The position numbers and the translations under genes were made by a program. The notes beneath the pieces were generated by a model. That model was not told where the DNA came from and did not search any database. It worked only from the letters and a program-made list of their open reading frames with translations. Shown in pieces: positions 1 to 11,741 of a DNA stretch of 64,000 nucleotides. The stretch is from Colias croceus (taxonomy: Eukaryota; Arthropoda; Insecta; Lepidoptera; Pieridae). The stretch's first letter is position 1. Each line of letters starts with the position of its first letter. Location of the stretch: NCBI RefSeq assembly GCF_905220415.1, contig NC_059563.1, forward strand, positions 6,086,001-6,150,000, given 5' to 3'.

Positions 1-399
1 GGAATTATTAGAAAAGGTAAACTATATTTTTCGAAATTTCTTTAAAGAATAGAATAAATTCTCGTCTATAAAGCATTGGAATGCTGTAAATCTAAACATC
101 AAACCTTCTATGTTTTGTGTGTTTTTGTTGAAACTGCATTAGTGAACAGTAGTACAGATGAAAAAGTCACGGTCTAGATTCCTTTGAGAAGTGCAATCTA
201 ATGCAAAAGTAAGTTATATAAGTCCATCTGCTCCACTTTCTCAGTGATCATTTTTAATAAATTTCCTACAGAGTTAGTGAGTTATGAGAACTGCAATGAA
301 AACTTTAAATTTATCGCAAAAAAGACTTAAAAGGATTGAAATAGAAAGTATTGGACCCATAGTCGTTTGTGCCACCATATCTAAAAGCAAAAATCATAC

Positions 400-3300
400 C
401 TTGTCTTCATTAAATCACGCCGTTCGATACGTTTGAATATCTCCTGTTCCCGCTCTTTTTCAGACATGGCCGCCAATCTGGCTCTGTCTTCTTCATCGCC
501 CATCAAGTTTTCGTCGTATCTAAAAAAATATTTAATTTTAAACAAAAAATATAAAAAATCTCAATAAAAATTTATTTGCAAAAGTATTTAATACCACATT
601 TTTCCTCAAACAACTGACTCATATTTACTTTACAAATAGGCTCATATTCAATGTTAATCTACAAAATTTATTTACTTTTTTATGATGCTAAAACTGAGAA
701 ACAATAGGCTATTTGACAAGGTTTTGATAACTGTCTCAAATTATTAAGATACGTTTATAGAACACACAAAACACATGTTTCTTAATTTTTTGTAGTTATT
801 CATTGAGAAAATGTAAAATAAAAACATGATATTCAAATATGCCGCCAAAACACAATTTTGAAGAATATGGCAGCTCGCGACCTGGTGACGTCACAGAGGT
901 GTAAACATCAACTTGCTCCTAGTACTTATTGTTCGTATTTGTTTTAATTATAGTATAATTAAGTTAATCTGTTTAAAAACCAGAAAATGAGTTCTTATTG
1001 GTGTGTAGTTCCTGGATGCAGAAATACAACTATTAAAACCCCTGACAAACTAGGTATTTATATGTGCTCCAAAAGATATAAAAATGCGTAGAAAGTGGTT
1101 GCAGTTAGCTCGCAGAAATCCAAGTGATATTAGATATATCAATTAAAACAGTTATATTTTTTTGTGAAGACCACTTCGATGTAAGTATGGTGTTGGATAC
1201 CTAGTAGGCAGTTTATTTTATTTGCAATACATAGTATAAATCGTCTCATTACTTAGGTACCTGCTTGAGGTAAGATAATGATAATATATATTATATAAAT
1301 TGATGATGACGTGTTTGTATTGATATTGAAAATAATCAATACAAACACGTCAATCCTATAAACTGGATGGCTGAAATGAAAAACAAAGGAACCTAAAAAA
1401 TGTATACTTCATAATTATTGTGCTATTGTCATTCATGTATGTAAGTACATTTGACTAAAAAGGTAATGATGACGATTGAAATATTAACTTACGTAGCTGT
1501 TTTCACATTTTTCAATTATTGAGGAGCGTAAAAATCTGGGTTGTTTTTAAAGAACATGCCAACCATTATAGCGTCCACTTTAGGTAGATTTCGACTGCCT
1601 GCTTTTTCGAAATTAGGTTCCATGACAAACAAAATTAACACATAAAGAACAAAACTGATTACAGACACCTTGAATCACAAGAAATAAGTTATACAAGAAA
1701 CAAAACCAAAAGCGAAATTCAGCAACTACGTGAATAAACGTTGGGATCATTTGTTATTTACGCCGCTGTGACGTCATAGCAGATGCAGCCAATCATGGAT
1801 GTTTTCGGTCACGTGGTAACTTTAAAAAATATGATGTTTTTTCTCGACGATTTATAAATAAATAAATAATTATTTATATCATTTATTAATTTAAATCGCT
1901 TCAAAAACCTTATATATATATGGATTACACAAAAAAGTAATTTATTTTTTATACTGTCAAATAGCCTATTGTACTAAAATTCTGTAATTTATTACCACTT
2001 ACCCATCGTCAAATTCTTCCTCCGAGTCGATGGAATCATTATCTGACGAATGTGATGATACTTCACCTAAAAATAATTTTAATTATCATAAACTTATTTT
2101 TATTTTATGAAAAGTCATGTAGAATAGAATTATGTACTTATATCTGATGTCATAAGAATAGGATAAATTTTTCCTATTTCATTTGTGCATTTATCTCTGA
2201 AATTGCAGTAAAGTAATTTATTTTTGTTTTTTTGCACATACATATTATATACTTTAAACACCACAGACTTTGACTGACTATAATATTATCTATACAACAT
2301 TATATTATGTCCAATGTTTTTTGTTGTCCAATTTGAAAAATATAATAAAACCTTTAAATGTATATATCATTTTATTTTATCAACTCAGTTCAATTAAGAA
2401 TAAACACTTAGAACGGCCGTACACGGGCAGCTTGAACAGTTAACGGCTGAGCGATGTACACGGACGGCTTGAGCAGTCCTTGTGAATGACTGTCCATAGT
2501 TCACCGCGCGATCACGGCTTCAAGCCGTCGGTCTCAACTGCTTGAAGCGGTCTGTGTAGGGCCGCCCTTATTGATAGGCAAATAGTATTCGCATGTGAAT
2601 CATATTTTTCAAACGAAATTCAACACAAAGATTATTAAAATCCCTATTCTTAGTTGGATTACATAATACATAGTACAAACAAACAAATTTACCCTCTTCC
2701 GGTTCGCTATAAACATCTCTCTTCTTCCCCGACCCAGCACTATCCACACTCTTCCTAACTTCCTTCGTCTGCTCTGTCTTTCTCCGCTCCTCTTCTGAGG
2801 AACTCTTACGTGACGATCTCGCTGGCTCCTTCTTGCGGGAGGTATCGCTTTTCGCGTCGCTGTTTGACTCTGAGCCGGACGATGATGATGATTTGTCTAC
2901 AAAATGTAATCATTAAAAATATTTAACCTAATTCAGTGTTGAGAAGTGTTAAGAAGTGTAAGCAACTGTTAAATAATGTCAAAATTTAAGCAACATATAT
3001 TTGAGAGACATCATGGCGGATATATTGTCAAAAATTCGAGTCTTTTTGTCTGCTGCATCACAATCCGTTGCATACTTTTAAAGACTATAAAAGAAGATTT
3101 AGGTTAGGTATATACATACAGCGGAAGTCACTTTGTTTTATTATACTATGTAGTGATTCAAAACTGCATCTTGATTTTACCTCAAATTTTAACATTTTTA
3201 ATAAATAAGCCTGAAAAATTAGATCACTCACCACCTTTCTTATCATCATCGTCCCAATCTGATTCACTGCCTGACGATTTGCCTTTAGATTTAGAGGGCG

Positions 3301-5177
3301 GTGGAGATTCACCAGGCTTCTTTTTCTTTTTAGCGAGGTTTAGAAATTGCTGTAACAAGTATGAAAATATAAATCAATTTAAATGTGTTATAATCTTATA
3401 ATTATATTACATTTTTGTGGATGCCCACTTTCACGACATGTTGTCGGTACCTTTTAAATACTCCGTCTCATATCCCATGAGAATAAAAGTATTTAGAATC
3501 CCCTAAATTAAATCGTTATTATCATGTTATTGTAAAGGTAGTTGTGTCATAAAATGTAAGAAAGATGTATAGTACTATTCAATAATTTTATTAATAATAA
3601 TATTGTATATTGTGTTATAATCTTATAGTAATTTTATGCTTATGGGTTTTGCTGTAACACAACACTAAATATGAAGTTGAATACATCTAAATAATGGATG
3701 TCGGATAAGTAAACTATCCTATACATGCCTCCTATCCATCCTATAAATCTACACTAATATTATAAAGAGGAAAACTTTGTTTGTTTGTTTGATTGTAACG
3801 AATAGGCTCATAAACTACTGGACCGATTTTCAAAATTCTTTCACCATTCGAAAGCTACATTATCCACGAGTAACATGGGCTAGGTTTTATCCCGGAAATC
3901 CCACGGGAACGGGAAGTATGCGGGTTTTTCTTTGAAAACGCGGGCGAAGCCGCAGGCGGAAAGCTAGTATCCTATAAAGTTTGTAAGGATGGATGTATGT
4001 GTATGTGTAGGTATGTTATTAATCTCTCATGCAAATACTACTGAATTGATTACAATGAAATGTGTGCGAGATGTAGTTCATGAATTGTAGAATGCATAGA
4101 AACTACATATTTGAGCAGTTAATGCATGAAACACATTCATATTCATTAAAAAAACAATTTAAAAAAAATACTACTACACCATTACAATTATATTAGTCTC
4201 CTCCGGGAATGTTCTGTTTTATTCTAGAAATTATTATCTAATATTGTTCAATTTTGTTATTTAACACAAACTAATACAATATACATCTACAAATCACATT
4301 TAAATTGAAATAAATATAAAATATACCAATCTTTCTTGTTTTTTTCTTAAATTACATAACCTAGACAATAGGTTTGTACAAGACCAATTAGTTGGTCTTT
4401 TTCCTTCATTGCTGCAGTTTCAATAAAGACAAGAATTTAAATATTTTGTTACTTATCAGTCATAAATCCAGTTGTATTGAAAAAAATCTTATTTTAATTG
4501 TGTATTTGAACATCCGTGTATCAGCGAATAACAGGGAAGGCTATAAATCGAAAAGTCCTTCATTTGAGGTTTTCCTGCAATGCTTTCATGTGATGATATG
4601 ATTTTTTTAACTGAAAATGAACTAAATAGGCAACTTAAGCAAGATTAAAATAAAATGAGTGTTTTTACAGCAAATATGTATTGCTTGATGCGTATGTTGC
4701 GGATAGGTGTAGAAAAGATGATATTTGGTAGATCGAATACTGATTTTTTCCTACTATTCGAATCACAAAGAAGCCTGGGTTGCATCTTAAGAACTTTCTA
4801 ATATTATTATGAAGAAATAGCGTAGAAAGTGATTGTATTTTATGTTTTGCATGAGTCACGCCACAAGGAGGACATTTTAAACGTTCTTTTTATATAAAAA
4901 CATCGTGTTTGGAAAAGGCGTTAATACAAATATACGACGAAATTAACATGTTTTTTTTCAGTTAATGTATTGGTGGTATTGCGCGTTAGATAAATATATC
5001 CAAACGACATTGGTCTTGGCCTGGATACGCGCAAAAAATACAGAAAGAATGTCGGGAATAGTATCATTAACTTGATATGTTATGTATAGATTGTTTTCAA
5101 ATACTCACAGAATCTAAGTCGGAACATTCGCTGCTAGAATCGGAATCAATTAATGGTTTATTCTTTCTCTTAGCCAT
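400..5177 (-). CDS. Rtf1: Rtf1, Paf1-complex subunit, 5' part (partial at left edge)
   Basis: Five coding exons read on the minus strand: 5109-5177, 3232-3349, 2693-2896, 2003-2066 and 400-519. All have GT donors and AG acceptors, and the phases join cleanly. They give the first 191 residues, starting MAKRKNKPLIDSDSSSECSD, which matches the start of insect Rtf1. The region to about residue 150 is Ser/Asp/Glu/Lys-rich and looks disordered. Exon 5 encodes DENLMGDEEDRARL and MSEKEREQEIFKRIERRD, the block conserved across animal Rtf1 proteins ahead of the Plus3 domain. By family knowledge Rtf1 is a nuclear Paf1-complex factor that travels with RNA polymerase II and promotes H2B ubiquitylation. 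This block probably belongs to the histone-modification segment (inference). The Plus3 and C-terminal parts lie left of position 400. The start is set by the only ATG in exon 1 that gives the conserved N-terminus. The gene is divergent from maf-S, 1.25 kb away. Confidence 0.93.
987..1180 (+). pseudogene. THAP zinc-finger exon, frameshifted
   Basis: Starts MSSYWCVVPGCRNTTIKTPD, with the first two zinc ligands as C-x4-C. A frame change follows near 1065, then RRKWLQLARRNP with the conserved Trp. After a second frame change comes VIFFCEDHFD, carrying the C-x2-H ligands. A consensus donor GTAAGT follows at 1181. Order and spacing match a C2CH THAP DNA-binding domain of a transposase or THAP protein. 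At least two frame disruptions make it non-functional. It lies inside the inverted repeats of 701-1972, so it is transposon-derived, not a host exon. Confidence 0.7.
1307..1352. repeat. Perfect 18-bp inverted repeat (hairpin)
   Basis: Arms at 1307-1324 and 1335-1352 are perfectly complementary with a 10-base spacer. It lies between the two ORF remnants of the THAP element. It could be an internal signal of that element or a separate short insertion. Confidence 0.7.
1493..1623 (-). pseudogene. Minus-strand first-exon remnant in the THAP element (MEPNFEKAGSR type)
   Basis: Reads MEPNFEKAGSRNLPKVDAIM and continues to FYAPQ, then a stop at 1516-1518, then LKNVKTAT up to a consensus GTAAGT donor at 1492. 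Apart from that stop it reads like a normal first coding exon. I recall this N-terminus from insect repeat-borne proteins with a SWIM-like and YqaJ-type nuclease region, but cannot verify that here. It points toward the THAP exon, so the parent element may have had two convergent genes. Confidence 0.45.
2411..2577. mobile_element. 167-bp MITE with TTA target duplication (Harbinger-like)
   Basis: Flanked by TTA at 2408-2410 and 2578-2580. The ends are imperfect inverted repeats of about 29 bp with the shared core GGCC-TACAC-GCTT-AA-CAG. The middle has further inverted copies of a CGGCTTGA-type motif, so most of the element can fold back. TIRs plus a 3-bp TWA-type duplication suggest PIF/Harbinger (inference). 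It sits in the Rtf1 intron between exons 4 and 3. Confidence 0.65.
3748..3967 (+). mobile_element. Helitron-like element, family A
   Basis: Begins TCTACACTAATATTATAAA after an A and ends GGCGGAAAGCTAG before a T. Near the end it carries the GCGGGCGAAGCCGC-type hairpin. 220 bp, no coding capacity, in Rtf1 intron 1. Unusually, the 10-base word ATCCTATAAA occurs right against the left end (3738-3747) and 1 base beyond the right end (3969-3978). Confidence 0.75.
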
Positions 5178-6425
5178 TTCACAGTTATTTAAAAATACTA
5201 TAAATTCTGTACTAAACTATACGATTGACTTTTTTTACGTTACGACTTAACTATTTCGCCCGTCAATTACCTACACCAACAAAATAGGGATGCGTCAATA
5301 ATCTGGCCTCTCTAGTCTATGATTTCAGATTTTGAGCTTCTTGCAAAAATATATTCGAAAACATTTTTTTATACAAATGCAAATAAAAATACAATGCTTT
5401 TTTATACAATTGCAGTGCATATTTCCTTACATATTACTAAATGAACGTAATTCTATGTCATTCTTTTGTATGTCAATTAATAGTAAATAAGAATAATAAA
5501 TAACAATAATTATTGTGCTAATATGAACAATACAATTTTGAATGATTATTGCAATTTATTATTTGCTGTTCATAATATTAATATGTTTATATTGTACTAG
5601 GTTTCTGCCCGCGGCTTCGTCCGCGCAGTCAAAGTAAAACCCACATAGTTCCCTTTCCCTTTTGTGGGATTTCCGGGATCGCGTCACTATCCCGGGATAA
5701 AAAGTAGCCTATGTCCTTTCTCGGATCAAAATATCTCCATACCAAATTTCATGAAAATTGGTTCAGCAGTTTAGGCGTGATTGAGTAACAGACAGACAGA
5801 GTTACTTTCGCATTTATAATATTAGTATGGATTTTATTCAATAATTCAATCATTGAAAAATAAAATAAATCTTTGTTGTCAACTACTTATTTCGTATTTT
5901 TTCTTTGTTGACTTTTTGGGGTTTCCCCGTTCCAATAACATACAAATTAAAATTTCTATCTTCTTCTTTCTATGATTGTATGATCATAAGCTCATCAGCA
6001 GATCTACCCTAGATTTACCTATAATTCAATGAAACATAAAACAGTTCAATAATTTGAAATAAAATCCATGGACAAATTAATATGCTAGAACAGCACTAGC
6101 CACTAAATGACATTGACTGTGAAGAGTAGTCAGTAGATACAAGAGCCGTCAAAAGTCATTTGTCACAATTTCCTGGAATTCGTAAATTGTAAATAACATG
6201 CCTAAAAGTTTAATAAATACTACGTAATTCCATTTAAATATAGCAATATCCATCTAAGGTTAGATAAAGTTGTTAAATATACATCCAGTGATTCTCAAGT
6301 GACATTTTATTACTTATTTGTTGTTGTGTAAAGAGCACAATTGATGCAAAAAGTTATCGCGGAATAAATTTGAGAAATAATATTTAGTAACGGTTCTCCG
6401 TTACTTTCCCAGTGAAAAACTTAAT
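5178..6425. promoter_or_regulatory. Divergent Rtf1 / maf-S promoter region
   Basis: The two start codons (5177 minus, 6426 plus) lie head to head 1.25 kb apart with no other gene between, so both promoters and 5' UTRs must be here unless further upstream non-coding exons exist. No convincing TATA box or other core element could be fixed by eye. A family A Helitron-like copy (5597-5831) splits the region. Confidence 0.6.
5597..5831 (-). mobile_element. Helitron-like element, family A, in the divergent promoter
   Basis: 235 bp in minus orientation: CTAG with the CCCGCGGCTTC hairpin arm at the left, and AATATTAGTATGGA (complement of the TC start) at the right. Flanks are A and T as expected. 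It contains the family A stretch GTAACAGACAGACAGAGT. It is roughly mid-way between the Rtf1 and maf-S starts. Confidence 0.8.
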
Positions 6426-8640
6426 ATGCCTCATGATTTAAAAGGCCTGGCGGCAAGGAAGGCTCTCATGGTATGTACTATCAACAAATTACATACTGAC
6501 TTGTTCTTAATAAAAACTTTGTGTATCAAACATAAAGTTGTGTTTCTTTCATAATCTTAGCTTGTTTTCTAATTTTTCATGTATACACGCTTATTTCAAA
6601 GTACCTTGAATGTATATAAAAATAAAATATACCCAGGAATATTTTGTATCTCGACATAACGCTTATTCGTAGTAGAAATCTCGAGAACGATGACTCAGCA
6701 TGTTTTGTTATTGATTTGGGTTGCTGGCGTGTGCGTATGACGCGAAAGAAGTCCCCTTCATAATGATCTGTTGGTTTTTTATCTACAGTTAATATAGACC
6801 TTGAAAATATTCTTCTTAAATGTTGATTGTATTTAGTAGTTTAATTAAATATCACAGTAAATTACTGTTTTATAAGGAAATTAGGAAACTTGTTTGTTTA
6901 TGAAAAAACAAATTGGACTTTGTATTTGAGAAATACACTTTCTTCAAAATGTATATGGTGCGAGGTGCTTAATACAAAAATCATTAAAATATGTTTAGCC
7001 CATAATAGTGAACAACCTTAATATTATGGTTAGGATGCAGTATTTTTAAATCTTGTTCATAATAATGTGGGTATGTCTTAGTTATTAATATGTTCGGTAA
7101 TTATACATATCAAACTTTAATAAACATCCTACAAATTATAACAGAGAAAAAATCCTGAATTACCACATAAACTGATCAAACGGATATAATTTCCAGGCTC
7201 CCTTATCACCAACTCCATGTGCCGAAATCAGTGATGATGAGCTGGTCTCCATATCAGTGCGGGACTTGAACAGGCAGCTGAAGATGAGGGGCTTGACGAG
7301 GGATCAGATTGTAAGGTAAGTATTGGATAAAGTTTAAAGGGGTATGGACTGTGGGCACTTTTGTATGGGCTAGTTACGTTGTGATGACATTTTGCGGCCA
7401 GTGATGTCAGAAAAAATCTTATTATAAATCTAGATTCTATGTAAATGAATAATACAAAACCAAATATCTCTGTTCCTAATATGTTTCGAGATTTGTGTCC
7501 ATAATAACTTTTGCTTGTAATATCCAAATGCCCAAGTTTCATCACTGGCTGCGAAAGTTCATCACAACGCCAACTTTACCCAAACCCCTTTATTATAATT
7601 AAATAGTGGAACATATAGGAAGGCTAACTAGTTGAGAATAGAGAATGTTAACTAACTAATGTTAATATGGTTGCCCAGCCTCGGACTACATTGATAGAAA
7701 AATTGTATATGAAAAAGAATAAAATATTTGATCACTATTGCAGTTGTTCAGATTATAAAAGTATTGAATAGTACTTTGTAGTGGTAATTTTTTTTATATA
7801 TTTATCACATTTGCCCTACTTTACTAAATAGAATGCTCTGTTTTTCCAATAAATTCAAATTTGATTTGATATTCTATTAAACTATTTGACTATTCTATAT
7901 CTATTATGGCTGTTTAAAAATATAGAATTGTAATTATTTATCAATTCCCTAATGAAAGAGGTAGTTATTTAGCCATCCTCAGAGAGAACAAATATGAGAG
8001 AACAGAGAAAAATTGATGCTTATATTATTAAATTTTACAGAATGAAGCAAAGACGGCGTACATTAAAGAATCGGGGTTACGCAGCGTCGTGTCGAATCAA
8101 ACGAATAGAGCAGAAGGATGAATTGGAAACTGAGAAAAGTCAGGTGTGTTTGTTATTTTTCAACTATAAATTTATAAAGAACTAAGTGGTTCCGCCCCGG
8201 CTTACATATTTCGCAATAAAAGTTTTATGTGCCGCAAAGTTATACCGGCTTTTTTTCTATCTGTAATGCTGAAAACGATTCAGAATCAGTTTTTATATCA
8301 CACGAAATTCAGTATAGCTAGCTAGCTACTAGTTATTATATTGTGGTATAGCGCCACTAGAGGGCATAGTTTAATACTTTTTTATGATGCATTTTTTTAT
8401 TTATATTTTAAACACTATCTATGATTTTGTTAATATTTCTCTATGGCTCTTTCAAGACTAAACTAGATTATATTTAATTTGTTTTTTTTTCAGGAATGGC
8501 ACGACATGGAAGCAATGCAGGAAGAAAATAACAGAATTCGTGACGAAATTGAAGCGTTAAGGTCTAAATATGACGCCTTGAAGCGATTTGCCACTATGAA
8601 AAGCATTCCTTTGCCCGCCGACCTTGATATTATACCATAG
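6426..8640 (+). CDS. maf-S: Small Maf bZIP transcription factor
   Basis: Four exons, 6426-6470, 7197-7315, 8041-8143 and 8494-8640, with GT/AG borders and matching phases, give 137 residues with a stop at 8638-8640. Residues ~27-61 are the Maf extended homology region (SDDELVSISVRDLNRQL). Residues 58-76 are the basic region with the Maf signature KNRGYAASCRIKR. A leucine zipper follows with heptad positions L83, E90, M97, I104, L111, L118. There is no transactivation domain, as expected for a small Maf. By family knowledge it pairs with CncC (Nrf2 type) on antioxidant/Maf response elements to drive oxidative-stress and detoxification genes. The N-terminus MPHDLKGLAARKALM is not conserved in vertebrate small Mafs and may be one of several alternative first exons. 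A Maf-type site in intron 1 suggests autoregulation. Confidence 0.95.
6691..6700. promoter_or_regulatory. MARE/ARE-type site in maf-S intron 1
   Basis: TGACTCAGCA fits the CncC:Maf consensus TGAC-nnn-GC exactly, and its complement TGCTGAGTCA is the core and one arm of the 13-bp T-MARE. It also contains an AP-1 site. It lies 221 bp after exon 1 of a gene whose product binds this kind of sequence. Binding is inferred. Confidence 0.5.
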
Positions 8641-8706
8641 ATGTTTATTTGTTTGTTTTATTGTTTGGTGCAATGAGACTCAAAAATACTTATATTTATA
8701 AATATA

Positions 8707-8906
8707 CTAGCTTCCGCCCACAACTTTGTACGTGCATCCCCGTTTTTCAACGTTCCCGCAAGAATTTCCGGAAATCCTTCTTAGCGGATGCCTACGTCCT
8801 AACATCTACCTGCATGCCAAATTTCAGCCCGATACGTCCAGTGGTTTGGGCTGTGCGTTGATAGATCACTATATCAGTCACCTTTGAGTTTTATATAATA
8901 TATAGA
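8707..8906 (-). mobile_element. Helitron-like element, divergent family, just after maf-S
   Basis: 200 bp, minus orientation, from CTAG (after A) to TATATAGA (before T). The inner part has TTTCAGCCCGATACGTCCAG, a form of the motif shared by several families here. It starts 66 bp after the maf-S stop, so it probably lies in the 3' UTR. Confidence 0.65.
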
Positions 8907-9059
8907 TACTATTTTAATATAAGGTAAGGATACCTTGTTTTGTATTTGTAAATGCCTCAAATGTGACTAAATACGACATATAACCCAGTAAATTTTACAA
9001 TGAATTGATGGTCAATGTATGTAAAAATGAGTAATAATAACATTAAGATAATATTACTA

Positions 9060-9325
9060 CGTATGGAGGAGACACCACGAACAAAATCTGTGCGCCATTT
9101 TTTTGCTCTAAGTTTTAAAAATTATTATCTAGTTAGGTACTTGCCGATGAAAGTTATTCCTTTGCACTTTTCCGTTTTATTTGTATTATTTGTGCAATAT
9201 AGTAACACACACGAAGGCATATTTGATGCGTTTCACTTTAAAACAAATAAAAAATGAGCGTGCAGTTAAGCCATATGGCTTATGGTGAGCGGAACATAGT
9301 GATGTAGGCGGTGTCGTCTCCATAT
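9060..9325. mobile_element. Possible short inverted-repeat element
   Basis: GTATGGAGGAGACACC at the left and its near-complement GGTGTCGTCTCCATAT at the right are about 240 bp apart. No clear target duplication. An AATAAA at 9246-9251 inside it could serve maf-S. Confidence 0.25.
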
Positions 9326-11741
9326 GTATATCTCAATGAATAATAATTAAAAACGTGTATAAAGGTTATAAGCGCTCTGGAGTGGTATGTTGAAATGTGG
9401 CTAATAAGCCAGAATTGACTTTAGTTGTCTCTTTTTCGCTCACGATAGTTGAATCATGCCATCTCACTTTGACGTCTAATCGTGTGTGCGTTAGTGTGCC
9501 GTGTTTGAAGATCTAATGTTGTGTTGGTAACATAACTACACCTTTTTACTTATAAGTTATAATATTATTGGAAATAGGTATGTAAAACAATAGCTTCAGT
9601 TAACTATGGCTTCAAAATGTCAAATTGAATTTTATTGCACCAAGCAATAGTAATATTATAAGGTAGGTATAGATTAAATATATGAAACTGTGTGAATGTT
9701 TTGCAACTTTCCAGATAATTTTTATTATTATTATTAAATTATTGATAAATCAAGGTGTTGTTTCATTTTAACATGGAATATGTTAATTAAACCCGAGTTT
9801 CATAAAAAAACTAGTTCTTATAATAAACTAAGTGATGTAGTGTGAAACTGTGAAACATAGACGTTTAATACGAAAGCAGTGAATTAAGAAAAGAAAGAAA
9901 AAGCATAGTAAAAACGAAGAATTTCGCGATTCAGTCCCCGCGCTCAACTCTCAAGGCCCGCGATAGAAGCTATGCAATAGCTTAAAAATGATATCCATTC
10001 ACGCGGTTGTAAATGTTACATAGGTATCTACCGCCTTCAGTTACCTAGGAATTAATTCGTTTTGGTCAATAAGTAGGTAGTAATCATTGTTAGTTCTGTA
10101 TTTTGACGATTTAAAAATCTAAATTAACTAAGTCTGAATTTAATATTTAGTTTTATAAATAAGAAAGGTCTAGAGAATAGAAAAATTCGATCACGTGCCG
10201 AAAGACGCAGTTTCGAAAAAGTTTGCCTTTGTGTCACGACGCATTATAGCGATTTTATGAAATAATTTTTGTGTCTGGAGATGGCTAAAGACTTAATGGA
10301 AATGGGAATTTCCTTCATCGTGCGAGCAAACAGCGTGTAACAGCTCATTATACATTTGTTTATATTTAAGACACAGTTAAAAATACATAACTCAATTATT
10401 AACATTAAAGATTTTTAATAGGTATCTTCGCAACTTTTCGTCGATCTGTCAAAAGTGTCAAGTCGTTAAACAGCCAAAATATACAACATTCGCGCTCATG
10501 TCGCAAGGCTCTTTTATTAAATGAACGTGACCTTATAAGTCAAAACATTGAACGTGGAGGACGTAAAATGTTCGGGCCATCAATTTAATACCAATAAATA
10601 TTTCATTGGAGATATCCCGAAGGTTAAGGAGTAGGTACAACTGAAAGCACTTTCGTCCCTATCGTATAGGGTTCGCGATTTGTGAGGATGTTCTATTTTA
10701 TTAATAGTTTTTTTTAAAGTATTATTAATAAGGATTAGGTGATAAGTCTATTTAAAACGGGCGTTCTTAAAAAAGAGGGTAGGTTGTAATTCATATTTTT
10801 AAAATTATGAAATTGCACGTTTTTTGTGACGGTTAGATACCTACTTGTACTTGTTACTTACGTAACTTGTAGAAAAGTCACCATAAATGTAACATCTTAG
10901 CATTAAAAATATGTACATAAATAATATATTACCTATATGAGAATTAATATATATATATATTTGAACATAGAAATCACACATAATTTCATATTAATAAAAA
11001 TTTACCCCACTATGAATCTTACCAATATGTAAAAACAAGACATGTTAATACGTTTCCTTTAAAAGATTACATATTTGCAAAAAACATCATTTTTTTATGA
11101 AAAATGAATACCTAACGGGTGGCAGCCCTATTTCGAGGGGTATTGGAAAGTCGATAATAATATTTCTTATCTGCGATGATAGCTCAGTATTACGTTGAGT
11201 GGTAGACTTTAAACTTTGTGAAATCTGTATAAAGTACACGAAATATCCCTTATGTACTTTATTAGATAAATCGGCATTAATAACAATCAACTTTAATACC
11301 TTTTGGAATGACGCAGCTGGTGAAATTATATTTTATTATTATTCCAATTTTAATTTATTATTATTATTCCAATTTTAAAAGAGAAACAATCTTGAAATTA
11401 AAAAAATCCTAATCGGTTTTTAACAGTTAACCTAAGAGTTAACCTATCTGCACTTTAAAGTAATTTAAAAGTCTACCACTGGTTAAAATATTATTGCACG
11501 ACGATGCGAAGCATCAGAGAGTGCTTTACGATCGAAATTTTTTTTTTTTCTTCATGTCTAAGAAACAATTTTATAGCATTAGCTACATATCGCTAAAATT
11601 CCCGTTTAAGTTTGGTCAGTCGTTTCTCATAAATCCAGAGAAATAGAGAGACTAACATATTTTTAAATAATTAATATGAATGATTTACAAAATTAAAACG
11701 TTAGAATACATAATATATAAAAATGATTAAATAATAAATAT
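9326..11741. other. No gene identified
   Basis: AT-rich sequence with no supported exon. A slightly GC-richer patch at 9920-9975 and a short open frame with a fair start context at 10279-10338 (19 codons) are the only coding-like spots, and neither is convincing. GATGCGAAGCATC at 11503-11515 is a perfect 5-bp stem on a GAA loop. Confidence 0.5.

Larger units (their letters stand above)
701..1972 (+). mobile_element. Decayed THAP-type DNA transposon with convergent ORF remnants
   Basis: A 1,272-bp element in the Rtf1 intron between exons 5 and 4. It is bounded by an 18-bp perfect terminal inverted repeat, ACAATAGGCTATTTGACA (701-718 and, inverted, 1955-1972). The 8 bases outside each end match at 5 of 8 positions, which could be a decayed 8-bp target duplication of the P-superfamily type. 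Inside are a THAP-domain exon on the plus strand (987-1180) and the first exon of an unrelated ORF on the minus strand (1493-1623), facing each other. Both are broken. A perfect 18-bp hairpin lies at 1307-1352. P-superfamily is inferred from the THAP domain only; no transposase catalytic region is seen. Confidence 0.75.

Noticed and set aside
3153..3401. Plus-strand frame of 82 codons
   Set aside because: It is the antisense shadow of Rtf1 exon 2 (3232-3349).
7228..7545. Minus-strand frame of 105 codons
   Set aside because: Antisense to maf-S exon 2 and its intron.
10279..10338. Short frame MAKDLMEMGISFIVRANSV as a first exon
   Set aside because: 19 codons with no usable donor before the stop; consistent with chance.
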